Assembly: GCA_022448425.1 (NCBI GenBank) | Contig: JAKVCY010000035.1 | Location: 1-51,013 of the forward strand | Length of the DNA: 51,013 nt | From: Thalassotalea sp. | GTDB taxonomy: Bacteria > Pseudomonadota > Gammaproteobacteria > Enterobacterales > Alteromonadaceae | Direction: 5' to 3' | Part shown: one piece after another, positions 36,145 through 44,273 of the stretch | Position numbering within the stretch: the stretch's first letter is position 1 | How the letters are laid out: every line of letters starts with the position of its first letter | Program-made: the position numbers and the translations under genes | The notes under the pieces: model-generated | What the model saw: only the letters and a program-made list of their open reading frames with translations | Databases searched by the model: none | Told to the model about the DNA's origin: nothing

Positions 36145-36179
36145 TAATAGTTCAGGGTAATAGTTCAGAGTAATAATTT
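36145..36179. repeat. Tandem repeat, 13-bp unit, about 2.7 copies
   Basis: TAATAGTTCAGGG, TAATAGTTCAGAG and a partial TAATAATTT lie between the convergent LytTR and VOC genes. Confidence 0.8.
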
Positions 36180-36190
36180 GGCGCGTTTCC

Positions 36191-36604
36191 TTATTTATAT
36201 TCGATCAAATCCCATTGATTGCCATATAAGTCTTCAAATACAGCGACTGTAGCGTAAGGCTCTTCTCTTGGCTGTTCTTTAAAGTTTACGCCGTTGTCTT
36301 TCATTGCATTGTAATCGCGCCAAAAGTCATTTGTTTGAAGGAACAGCATCACACGTCCACCCGCTTGATTTCCTACTGCAAGCTTTTGGTTGTCATCGCT
36401 TACCTTAGCCAATAACAATTTCGTACCTGTTGAATTGGGCGGTGATACGAGTACCCAGCGTTTTTCTTCATCGAGTTGCGTATCTTCAACAAGTGTAAAT
36501 TGAAGCTGCTGTGTGTAGAAAGCGATGGCTTCATCATAGTCGTTTACTAGTAAGGCAATGCTAGCGATATTCTGTTCTATTGGTTTGTTCATATTTGTAT
36601 TCAT
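36191..36604 (-). CDS. VOC family (glyoxalase-like) protein
   Basis: 137 residues. VOC fold blocks are IASIALLVNDYDEAIAFYTQQLQF, RWVLVSPPNSTGTKLLLAKV, AGGRVMLFLQTNDFWRDYNAM and ATVAVFEDLYGNQWDLIEY. The terminal DLYGNxWDLIE carries the usual metal-ligand Glu. The ATG at 36592 (MNKPIEQNIA) is an alternative start. It resembles the stand-alone bleomycin-resistance/glyoxalase group with unknown substrate. Confidence 0.9.
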   Translation of the reverse strand: MNTNMNKPIEQNIASIALLVNDYDEAIAFYTQQLQFTLVEDTQLDEEKRWVLVSPPNSTGTKLLLAKVSDDNQKLAVGNQAGGRVMLFLQTNDFWRDYNAMKDNGVNFKEQPREEPYATVAVFEDLYGNQWDLIEYK

Positions 36605-36836
36605 GTTTGTGTAAATGGCTAGTTAGTGTCATTAGCAAGGTTTTCTATATCCGTCGATAATATCACTAACAGATATTAACTTTTGTTTTTATGACATATT
36701 ACTTGCCATATTGTTGCCACATTTCACCCTAAGTTTGCTAGCTTTCTGCCCCTAAAAGTGCGGATTACTTTGCTGAAATACTCAATGTGACGCGGGTTCA
36801 CCGTTTCATACAGTGATTAGTATAAAGGAGTTAACC

Positions 36837-38945
36837 GTGTTTGGGGTCAATAGAAAAGTCGATGTATTTAATCAGCAGTCTAGTTATTTTTACTATCAAC
36901 ATAAAAAGCGAAAAGCGAAATACCGATTCAGGTTATTGTTGGCGTTAGTGTTGCTAGCAGCTGGATTAGCTACATTAGCGATTGCCTATGCTGAACAAAC
37001 AACGGAGGATGGCAACGAGCATTTGTTTGCACCTCAATTAGTTTTAGATGATGGCCACAGGCAAAGTTTAATCGCTTATCCCGTTAACACCTCTGCCAGC
37101 GTCGAGGTAAATGGTTTGTTTGCATATGTAGAGATTAATCAGACTTTTGTGAATGTTGAAAATGCGACGCTAAATGGTAAATATCAATTTCCTTTGCCAC
37201 CAGAAGCGGCTGTGAATTATTTAAATGTCCGCATTGGCGATCGCGAGATTGTCGGTAAAATTATGGAGAAAAAGGCTGCGAAAGCGACTTTTGATAAAGC
37301 AAAGCGTCAAGGCAAAAAAGCGAGCCTAGTAAGACAGCAGCGCGCAAATCTATTTACCAATAACATAGCTAATATTGATCCACTTGCTGAGATAAGCGTC
37401 ACGCTGCGTTTTGTTATGCCAATAACATATCAACAGGGGCGATTTAGTATTGCTTTACCTGTTGCCATGACAGAGCGTTATCAGCTACTCAATTTTCAGC
37501 AGTCATCAGCCGAACTTGATAGCGAGTTTTTTTCAACGATGCCAATGGCCAAACAATCGTCTCTTCAAGTTAATGTCGAACTCAATGCCGGCGTTGCTGT
37601 GGAAAACATTCGCAGTGCCAGTCACCAAATCATTGTGGAGAACACTGATAGCACAAATAACCAAAATGGGTCGAATAACCACTACAAAGTTTCGCTGACA
37701 AAAGGAGAGGTGCCCGTAGCTTCTGGATTCGAATTAAGCTGGCAATTGTCTCCGGCAGAAACGCCGAAGATTGCGAGTTATAGTGAGCAAGTAGGTGACG
37801 ATTTCTACACCATATTTACTTTTTTTCCAGCAGAAAACCGCACTGATGAAGTATTACCTCGCGATGTTGTTTTTATTATTGATACGTCTGGTTCAATGCA
37901 AGGTCCTTCAATGTCGCAGGCAAAAGCAAGTTTGCGCCACGCCCTTAGTCTTTTAAGTCAACAGGACAGCTTCAACATTATTGCTTTCAACAATGACAGC
38001 AAGCAGCTGTTTCATGCTACCCATATGCGAAGTGATGAGAGTTTAGCGAGAGCTAATCAGTTTATTAATCAGCTTTATGCTGATGGCGGCACCGAAATGC
38101 TAAAACCTCTGAATCAAGCGTTACTGATGCCAAGTCGAAAAATACAATCTGAAGATGTTATCAAGCAAATCGTTTTTATCACTGACGGTGCTGTAGCAAA
38201 CGAGTTTGAATTGATGCAGTTATTGCAACGCAGCGACAGTAATTTTAGGTTGTTTACTGTAGGTATTGGCAGTGCGCCTAACAGCTACTTCATGAAAAAG
38301 GCGGCGCAGTTTGGTCGTGGCAGCAGTATACTTATTCAATCGGCAAATGAGATGGGCGCTAAAATGGCAGATTTAATGACCAAAATCAGTCAGCCGTCTT
38401 TAGCCGATATTAACTTGTCATTTGATCAGCAAATACAGCAAACCATAGAGGTTTTCCCCCGAAAATTACCAGACCTATATCTAGGTGAGCCGACTCAAGT
38501 TGCGGTCAAGTCTTCATTGCCACTTGCTAGTGCCCAAGTGACAGGTAAAACTGCGACCGTGCCTTTCTATCAGCAACTCATCATTGAAAGCGAAAAGCAA
38601 GCTAAGGCTGTTTCAAAACTATGGGCTAAACGAAAAATAGACGATTTACTGGATGACTTAGTGACTGGTGAAGATGCAGAGCAAGTTAAAAGTGAGGTGC
38701 TCAATACGTCGTTGGCTCACCAAATATTATCTCCGTATACGAGCTTTATTGCCGTAGAAAAGTCATCGGACATGGAGCAATTGTTGGCTAACAATCGTTT
38801 AAAGCAACTCAAGGAAACGCTAGCAGTCGCAATGCCTAAAACTGCGCTGGGTTGGCAACAACAGCTCATCCTAGGTTTACTACTACTGGCTATCACTTGT
38901 TTAATCGCAAACCGCACTTTTGCTAAACAATCTATCAATCGATAA
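36837..38945 (+). CDS. VIT/vWA sortase substrate (marine proteobacterial sortase target protein)
   Basis: About 702 residues from GTG 36837; AAGGAG at 36825-36830 selects this over GTG 36813. A membrane/signal segment (LLLALVLLAAGLATLAIAYA) is followed by a VIT domain (VEVNGLFAYVEINQTFVNVE, GKYQFPLPPEAAVNYLNVRIG, KGKKASLVRQQRANLFTNNI). A von Willebrand A domain follows, with the metal site DTSGSMQ at Asp349. The C-terminus is a sorting signal: MPKTALGW (666-673), a hydrophobic helix (LILGLLLLAITCLIA) and a basic tail. It is followed after 16 bp by its sortase. It is expected to be anchored or displayed at the cell envelope, but its role is unknown. Confidence 0.93.
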   Translation: MFGVNRKVDVFNQQSSYFYYQHKKRKAKYRFRLLLALVLLAAGLATLAIAYAEQTTEDGNEHLFAPQLVLDDGHRQSLIAYPVNTSASVEVNGLFAYVEINQTFVNVENATLNGKYQFPLPPEAAVNYLNVRIGDREIVGKIMEKKAAKATFDKAKRQGKKASLVRQQRANLFTNNIANIDPLAEISVTLRFVMPITYQQGRFSIALPVAMTERYQLLNFQQSSAELDSEFFSTMPMAKQSSLQVNVELNAGVAVENIRSASHQIIVENTDSTNNQNGSNNHYKVSLTKGEVPVASGFELSWQLSPAETPKIASYSEQVGDDFYTIFTFFPAENRTDEVLPRDVVFIIDTSGSMQGPSMSQAKASLRHALSLLSQQDSFNIIAFNNDSKQLFHATHMRSDESLARANQFINQLYADGGTEMLKPLNQALLMPSRKIQSEDVIKQIVFITDGAVANEFELMQLLQRSDSNFRLFTVGIGSAPNSYFMKKAAQFGRGSSILIQSANEMGAKMADLMTKISQPSLADINLSFDQQIQQTIEVFPRKLPDLYLGEPTQVAVKSSLPLASAQVTGKTATVPFYQQLIIESEKQAKAVSKLWAKRKIDDLLDDLVTGEDAEQVKSEVLNTSLAHQILSPYTSFIAVEKSSDMEQLLANNRLKQLKETLAVAMPKTALGWQQQLILGLLLLAITCLIANRTFAKQSINR

Positions 38946-38961
38946 GTTGATTCATAGGATA

Positions 38962-39588
38962 ATGCAGGGGGCGGTGCAAACATGGATGCATAAGCAAATG
39001 CATAATCATTTCAGGCTGAGTATCTTACTAGTTGCTTTTGTAGGAGCCCTTTCGCTTTGTTTGCATGCGAGTTGGCAGCCCACAAAAGCTTGGCTGTCAC
39101 ATTGGCTTATTCAATATAGTTGGCAGCATTACATGGCTTCAGGTAAAGAAACCAAACCTTGGCCTTGGGCAGACACTCATGCGCTAGCTGAGTTAGATTT
39201 TGTGCGAGCCAACAAAAAAATAGTTGTTTTAGCAGGAGGTGATCCGACAACGTTAGCCTTTTCTGCTGGCGCTGTAGCGCCATTTAATCAACCTGAAACT
39301 CTTCAACCGTTTGTTGTTGCTGGCCATAGGGATAGCCACTTTAGCTTGCTTAAAGATGTGCAAGTTGATGATGTAATCACTGTGACAGATAGGTTTGGTG
39401 AGTTGCGAACATATCAAGTAACAAGCTTGTCAATTGTTGATGCAAGCGAGCAATTGCTTTCGCTTGAAAATCAGCAAAGCTTGGTGTTGATAACTTGCTA
39501 CCCGTTCAATCAATTTGCTCTTAATAGCAACAGTAATAGCAACCAACGATTAATTGTAGAGGCGATGCGAAAAGATGATCAGATTTAG
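38962..39588 (+). CDS. Class GN sortase
   Basis: About 208 residues from ATG 38962 with a weak AGGA upstream. An N-terminal membrane anchor (LSILLVAFVGALSLCLHA) precedes the sortase beta-barrel. The catalytic residues are His122 in VVAGHRDSHF, Cys179 in LVLITCYPF and Arg196 in NQRLIVEA. Class GN sortases occur in Gram-negative marine bacteria paired with one VIT/vWA target, as here. The enzyme should cleave the substrate's C-terminal sorting signal at or near the membrane. The stop codon (TAG) lies inside the terminal repeat of the MITE that follows, so the last residues may have been changed by that insertion. Confidence 0.93.
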   Translation: MQGAVQTWMHKQMHNHFRLSILLVAFVGALSLCLHASWQPTKAWLSHWLIQYSWQHYMASGKETKPWPWADTHALAELDFVRANKKIVVLAGGDPTTLAFSAGAVAPFNQPETLQPFVVAGHRDSHFSLLKDVQVDDVITVTDRFGELRTYQVTSLSIVDASEQLLSLENQQSLVLITCYPFNQFALNSNSNSNQRLIVEAMRKDDQI

Positions 39589-39965
39589 GGCATGTTGAAC
39601 CTCCAGGGTTAAATTTTGTTCGAATTAAATGCATTTTTATCGCGGCACTTGTGATACGCATAGTTATTCTGCGCACAGAGCAAGTACCGATTATTATGCT
39701 CCTGCATAATCTTAGTACCTGCATCCATGCAGGCATCAATGAGAAAAATGCATTTAAACGAATCCCTTTTACTACATACTTAGGGCAGCATTTATGATGC
39801 CTTTCTACTGCGTTGCCCTACAAGGATGTAGGGTAAGGTGACTTTGCAGGAGCACAAAGTCTTTATCGCTTATTTATGTGGAATAAGACACGGCATAAGC
39901 TCTGCCTTGTATAAAAACATCATAAATTGCTGCAAAAATAACCTCGAAAGATCAACATGCCCTAA
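39585..39965. mobile_element. Miniature inverted-repeat element (MITE) with nested inverted repeats
   Basis: The terminal inverted repeats are TTAGGGCATGTTGA (39585-39598) and TCAACATGCCCTAA (39952-39965), identical over 14 bp. GGGC ends flanked by TA on both sides suggest a TA target duplication, as in IS630/Tc1 relatives. Inside are two further inverted pairs: 39619-39638 with 39744-39762, built round ATGCATTTAA, and 39785-39799 with 39918-39933, built round GCAGCATTTATGATG. There are several small hairpins, such as ATTATGC-N4-GCATAAT, CCTGCAT-N2-ATGCAGG, CCCTACA-N4-TGTAGGG and GACTTTG-N8-CAAAGTC. No gene is encoded. It may be one element inserted into another. Confidence 0.75.
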
Positions 39966-40083
39966 CTTATGCAAAAAAGTACTGTGTTTTTTTGGTTTAC
40001 GCCCTAATCTATAGAGTTAACGAAGCAGTGTTAATTAAACAGTGTGAGTGAAACAAAATTACGATTATTTGGAGCTAAGTGTA

Positions 40084-40965
40084 ATGTCAGATTCAGCATA
40101 TCAACCACCTAAAGTATGGACATGGGACAGCGAGAGTGGTGGAAAGTTTGCCAATATTAACCGCCCAATCTCTGGGGCTACACACGAAAAAGAGCTACCG
40201 AAAGGGAAACATCCTTTTCAACTTTACTCGTTGGCAACACCAAACGGCGTAAAGGTCACCATCATGCTGGAGGAGCTGTTAGCCAATGGTCACTCTGGCG
40301 CTGAATACGATGCCTACATGATCAATATTATGGAAGGGGAGCAGTTTAGTTCTGGTTTTGTTGGCGTAAATCCAAACTCGAAAATTCCGGCATTATTGGA
40401 TACAACAGTAGATGGTGGTGCGCCTATTTTCGAATCTGGCGCAATGCTCTTGTACCTTGCTGATAAATTTGAAGACTTTATTCCTAGCGAACCTGCACAA
40501 CGAGCAAAATGCTTGTCTTGGTTATTCTGGCAAATGGGTAGTGGTCCGTTCCTTGGTGGTGGTTTTGGGCACTTTTATGCTTATGCCCCCGAAAAGTATG
40601 AATACCCAATTAATCGTTTTGCCATGGAAGTTAAGCGTCAGTTAGACATACTCGATAAGCATTTAGCTGAAAACGAATACATGTGCGGCGTTCAATACAC
40701 TATTGCTGATATGGCGATTTGGCCTTGGTACGGTGTATTGGTTCAAGGTGGCTTATATGAGGCCGCTGAATTCTTAGACGTTGCCTCTTATACCCATGTA
40801 TTGCGTTGGGCGAACCAAATCGCTGATAGACCTGCAGTCAAACGCGGGAAAATGGTAAATCGTGGTTGGGGTGAACCTGAAGAACAGCTGCATGAACGTC
40901 ACGATGCAAGTGACTTTGAGTTACGTACCCAAGATAAAATCGGTGAGCCAGCACAAGAAACGTAG
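40084..40965 (+). CDS. yghU: Glutathione S-transferase, YghU/YfcG type (disulfide-bond oxidoreductase)
   Basis: About 293 residues from ATG 40084, with GGAG nine bases upstream; this matches the E. coli YghU N-terminus (YQPxKVWTWD) better than GTG 40048. Shared blocks are ANINRPISGATHEKELPKG, HPFQLYSLATPNGVKVTIML, GEQFSSGFVGVNPNSKIPAL, LGGGFGHFYAYAPEKYEY, YTIADMAIWPWYG and QLHERHDASDFE. YghU reduces disulfides using two glutathiones and has little classical transferase activity. It is a single gene, preceded by the MITE. Confidence 0.95.
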   Translation: MSDSAYQPPKVWTWDSESGGKFANINRPISGATHEKELPKGKHPFQLYSLATPNGVKVTIMLEELLANGHSGAEYDAYMINIMEGEQFSSGFVGVNPNSKIPALLDTTVDGGAPIFESGAMLLYLADKFEDFIPSEPAQRAKCLSWLFWQMGSGPFLGGGFGHFYAYAPEKYEYPINRFAMEVKRQLDILDKHLAENEYMCGVQYTIADMAIWPWYGVLVQGGLYEAAEFLDVASYTHVLRWANQIADRPAVKRGKMVNRGWGEPEEQLHERHDASDFELRTQDKIGEPAQET

Positions 40966-41133
40966 TTTAACGGGCTCAACTTAGGTTGTTGTTAAAGTCG
41001 CTAATTGGCAACATGATGTATTAAGTATTGGCAAACTCAAGGCATGCATGCGAGAGATTTAGGTGTGCCTTTGCTAATTTACTTACCGAATCAATATCTG
41101 GAGCTAATTGTTCTTGAGCATAAGTCAAGGCAG

Positions 41134-41841
41134 CTAATGGTTATTAGGCAACCATTTCTTGTGAATAAGCTCTAATTGATTGGTTGGGAGTTGTTTTGAA
41201 AAAGCTAAATAAAGTGTTGAATAGAGGTTTGTTTCTGTATTTACTTTTTCTAGCTTGTTGGGGTCTAAGCCAAGTTCAATGGCCCGTTGCTTGAAGGTCA
41301 CCTCATTACTCATCATGATGTCGACTCGTCCTGCAAATAGCACCTTAATTGCTTGCACGTTGGTTGTTGTTAGCGCCAAATTATTAGTGCCTGGCAGGTG
41401 CTGCTGCAAACACTCGTGATATACTGCATCCCGTTGCTCCCCAATAGTTAAGTTACTGAGCTCGGTTGGACTCAAAGGCCCCTTGATATCCTTCCTTTCT
41501 CTTAGTCGCCAATAAGTCACATTAGACTTTACGACTTGTCCGATCCACTTAAATTTATTTTCACGCTCGGGCGTGCGTGAAACGGAGAGCAAAAGAACAT
41601 TGGGAAAACGTTGAGCGTCGGAATAAGCCCGCGCCTAAGGATAAATTTCAAAACTTGCATCAACTCGGGTTTGTTCAATTAGCGCCCAGGTAAGGTCGAT
41701 AGCCAACCCTTCAACATTACCATCAACAACACCTTGAAATTGGATCAAGTGTTCACCGACTACACGGACTTGGTGTGCAGAAGTGATTGCTGACCATTGC
41801 AAAAGTGCTGTACAGGCAATAATTGATAACAGTTGTTTCAT
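41134..41841 (-). pseudogene. Periplasmic solute-binding protein (family 3) interrupted by in-frame TAG
   Basis: On the minus strand the frame runs from ATG 41841 to TAG 41134 over 236 codons, with a single internal TAG at 41635-41637 (codon 69). Upstream it has a signal peptide (LLSIIACTALLQWSAITSA) and the N-terminal lobe start EGLAIDLTWALIEQ. It then reads EIYP, stop, ARAYSDAQRFPNVLLLSVSR and TPERENKFKWIGQV. PWARAY is a standard motif of these amino-acid/polyamine-type binding proteins, so TGG (Trp) to TAG is the evident lesion. The second lobe is complete. Its ATG overlaps the stop of the PepSY gene (TAATG). The likely state is a recent pseudogene. Confidence 0.88.
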
Positions 41842-42353
41842 TAGTATTTTTTGTTACGTTGCCACTTTTTCACATAAGGTAAACAAAACAAGTACAAACC
41901 TGTTAACCACAACAAAAGCAGTGCAATGCCAACAGGTAGCATTAGCCATAAATTTGCGAGCTTGTGGAAAAATGTACCATCGTGCAGGCTTTCTATAAAG
42001 TCGGAATTACGTTTCGCTACTTGCAGTATTTCGCCTGTTTCACCATCAAGTTGAATTTCCCAAGCGTTATTTGTACGAACCTTGATTACACCTTTGCTTG
42101 GCCTGACATCGAGCCTGTCGATATCATCCCACGATTTCACGTTGGCTTGTTCGACAGAAGCAGTCTGCTTGAGAATGTGTTCGAAGCTAATGTTAGGTAC
42201 TAGCGCGATACCTTTTTGGGTTGGTGGCTGCAGTACCGCAAATTCCTTTTTCACGAGTAGCAAAATACCCGTTACGATGACCAATAGTAACGGTAATGCG
42301 ATGATAATACTTACCCACTTGTGCGCAGTGCGATTGAAAGAGGAAAACTTCAT
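41841..42353 (-). CDS. PepSY-associated membrane protein
   Basis: About 170 residues from ATG 42353 with GGAG just upstream. There is a membrane helix near the N-terminus (WVSIIIALPLLLVIVTGILLLV) after the RTAHKW motif. A central PepSY-like domain follows (DRLDVRPSKGVIKVRTNNAW, EIQLDGETGEILQVAKRN), then SLHDGTFFHKLANLWLMLPV and a second helix (GIALLLLWLTGLYLF). The RxxHxW start and the LHDG..F motif are typical of short PepSY-TM proteins seen near iron and reductase genes. It is coupled to the broken binding-protein gene by a TAATG overlap. Confidence 0.88.
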   Translation of the reverse strand: MKFSSFNRTAHKWVSIIIALPLLLVIVTGILLLVKKEFAVLQPPTQKGIALVPNISFEHILKQTASVEQANVKSWDDIDRLDVRPSKGVIKVRTNNAWEIQLDGETGEILQVAKRNSDFIESLHDGTFFHKLANLWLMLPVGIALLLLWLTGLYLFCLPYVKKWQRNKKY

Positions 42354-42414
42354 AAACTCCTGACTGCAAAGCTTTCGCAATGCGAGCCTACCAATGATGA
42401 CCTACAGTTAAACA

Positions 42415-42443
42415 ATACCAATTACATTAAATACTTAATTCAA
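42415..42443. repeat. Solo MITE end (ATACCAATTACATTAAATA)
   Basis: ATACCAATTACATTAAATA followed by CTTAATT matches the left terminal repeat of the element at 46119 over 19 bases and is similar beyond that. No inverted partner was found nearby. It is probably a remnant or a solo end of the same family. Confidence 0.6.
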
Positions 42444-42688
42444 TTGATACAAAGCACAGTATTCTAACGAAAGTATAGGGAGTTTAGCCAGTGGAACTAT
42501 CGACGATTGCTGGTTATTGCTTTAGTAAAACTTATACAGTGTCTCGATCTACGTTACTTGTTGCCCTTGAACATAGCCTTTGGGGGGCATGGGTTTTTAC
42601 CTTGGGGCTTGGTCATTATTTCGATTTAAGTCAAACGCTTTAGCAGTTTTTGCCACCGTTTATTAATTCATTGATTGCATCTCAAATT

Positions 42689-42743
42689 AATATATGCAAT
42701 AATTCATATATGCGAAAAAACATATATATTAATTTTCATATAT
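42689..42743. promoter_or_regulatory. arsR operator array: CATATAT every 16 bp
   Basis: CATATAT occurs at 42705, 42721 and 42737, with AATATAT (6 of 7 matching) at 42689, giving an exact 16-bp period across four copies. The last copy ends 15 bp before the arsR ATG. ATATATG (42690-42696) and CATATAT (42705-42711) also form an 8-bp-spaced inverted repeat. The position upstream of arsR suggests ArsR binding sites, inferred. Confidence 0.6.
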
Positions 42744-42758
42744 CACTTTGAGGTAATA

Positions 42759-43115
42759 ATGACATCTTCAGTTGACAGCTTAACGCTCTTTAAACTTTTA
42801 TCTGATGAAACAAGGCTAGCAGTTGTTCTACTGATTCATCAGCAACAAGAGCTTTGTGTTTGTGAATTCACGCAAGCGCTTGAATTATCTCAGCCTAAAA
42901 TCTCACGTCATTTAGCTATGTTGCGTGAGGCGGGTGTCTTGGCAACACGCCGAAGTGGTAAATGGGTGCATTATTCATTGGTGTCTGAGCTACCGAATGA
43001 AGTTAGCAACATTATTGAAAACGCATTGTCACTTTCGCAGGACAAAATAGACGTGTACTTACAGCGCTTGGATGCTATGGGAGACAGACCAGAGCGGGAA
43101 AAGCTCTGCTGTTAA
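42759..43115 (+). CDS. arsR: ArsR/SmtB family arsenic-responsive repressor
   Basis: About 118 residues from ATG 42759, with AGG six bases upstream; the frame is open from 42675, but that part is not protein-like. The winged helix is FKLLSDETRLAVVLLIHQQ, then LELSQPKISRHLAMLREAGV and ATRRSGKWVHYSL. The trivalent arsenic site is ELCVCEF with Cys33 and Cys35, the CxC of the E. coli-type ArsR; KLCC at the C-terminus may add ligands. It heads a four-gene unit with gapdh, arsJ and a VOC gene and should repress it until As(III) binds. The phased CATATAT sites just upstream are its likely operators. Confidence 0.95.
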   Translation: MTSSVDSLTLFKLLSDETRLAVVLLIHQQQELCVCEFTQALELSQPKISRHLAMLREAGVLATRRSGKWVHYSLVSELPNEVSNIIENALSLSQDKIDVYLQRLDAMGDRPEREKLCC

Positions 43116-43185
43116 TGTTCTGCTTCCTTGTGTAAATAGGGCATGCAGCTGATTAGCGTGATAAGCGAAGGTACAGTCAGAAGTT

Positions 43186-43224
43186 AAATTAAAAGTCATA
43201 AATTAAAGGTCTTAAGTTAAGGGT
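43186..43224. repeat. Tandem repeat, 14-bp unit, about 2.8 copies, in arsR-gapdh gap
   Basis: AAATTAAAAGTCAT, AAATTAAAGGTCTT and AAGTTAAGGGT follow one another and end seven bases before the gapdh start codon, so the last unit supplies part of the ribosome-binding region (AAGGG). Confidence 0.7.
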
Positions 43225-43230
43225 AAAGAG

Positions 43231-44238
43231 ATGACAATTAAAGTAGGTATTAACGGCTTTGGTCGTATGGGACGTTTAGTGTTTCGTGCCGCGTGGGATT
43301 GGCCAGAAATTGAATTTGTGCAAATCAATGATCCAGCAGGTGATGCGGCAACACTGGCGCACTTAATTAACTTTGATTCTGTGCACGGCATCTGGCAGCA
43401 CCAAGCGACAAGCGAAGGCAGCCAAATGTTAGTTAACGGTCAGCAAGTTGCGATTACGCATAACAAAACAATAGCAGAAACTGACTGGTCGGGATGCGAC
43501 ATTGTCGTTGAAGCGTCAGGCAAAATGAAGTCAACCACTAAACTTCAAGTTTATTTAGATCAAGGTGTGAAGAAAGTTGTAGTAACAGCGCCAGTAAAAG
43601 AAGAAGGTGTATTGAATATTGTTATGGGGGTTAATGATGACCTTTACGATGCAGGCAAATTTGACATCGTAACGGCTGCTTCATGCACCACTAACTGTTT
43701 AGCGCCTGTTGTTAAAGTGCTTCAAGAAAAAATTGGTATTAAGCACGGTAGCATGACAACTATTCACGATATTACCAACACGCAGACTATTATTGACGCT
43801 CCGCATAAAGACCTCCGTCGTGCTCGTAGCTGTGGTACAAGTTTAATACCAACGACTACAGGCTCTGCGACAGCAATTACGCATATATTCCCTGAACTTA
43901 AAGGTAAGTTAAATGGTCATGCAGTGCGTGTACCGTTAACCAATGCATCAATTACCGATTGTGTCTTTGAGATGAATCGCGCTGTCACTGTTGAAGAGAT
44001 AAACCAGCTTATGTCGGAAGCGGCAGAGGGTGAGCTAAGTGGAATATTGGGATACGAAGAACGTCCACTTGTCTCTATCGACTACAAGACAGACCCTCGT
44101 TCAAGTATTGTCGATGCACTTTCAACTATGGTGGTAAATGACACCCAGCTCAAAATGTACCTTTGGTATGACAATGAGTGGGGCTACGCAAATCGCACCG
44201 CTGAGTTAGTTAAAAAAGTCGGGTTTAGCTTGAGCTAA
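43231..44238 (+). CDS. gapdh: ArsJ-associated glyceraldehyde-3-phosphate dehydrogenase
   Basis: 335 residues. The NAD-binding start [19 protein letters not shown] and the catalytic Cys152 in [12 protein letters not shown] are intact. The C-terminal blocks [16 protein letters not shown] and [20 protein letters not shown] are normal. [14 protein letters not shown] and [18 protein letters not shown] resemble the ars-operon type. In arsJ operons this enzyme uses arsenate in place of phosphate and makes 1-arseno-3-phosphoglycerate, which ArsJ exports. Being between arsR and arsJ is the main reason for this call; a general glycolytic role is the alternative. Confidence 0.94.
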   Translation: MTIKVGINGFGRMGRLVFRAAWDWPEIEFVQINDPAGDAATLAHLINFDSVHGIWQHQATSEGSQMLVNGQQVAITHNKTIAETDWSGCDIVVEASGKMKSTTKLQVYLDQGVKKVVVTAPVKEEGVLNIVMGVNDDLYDAGKFDIVTAASCTTNCLAPVVKVLQEKIGIKHGSMTTIHDITNTQTIIDAPHKDLRRARSCGTSLIPTTTGSATAITHIFPELKGKLNGHAVRVPLTNASITDCVFEMNRAVTVEEINQLMSEAAEGELSGILGYEERPLVSIDYKTDPRSSIVDALSTMVVNDTQLKMYLWYDNEWGYANRTAELVKKVGFSLS

Positions 44239-44273
44239 GCCGTGCATTCATTTTGTAAAGTCGGAATAACAGC

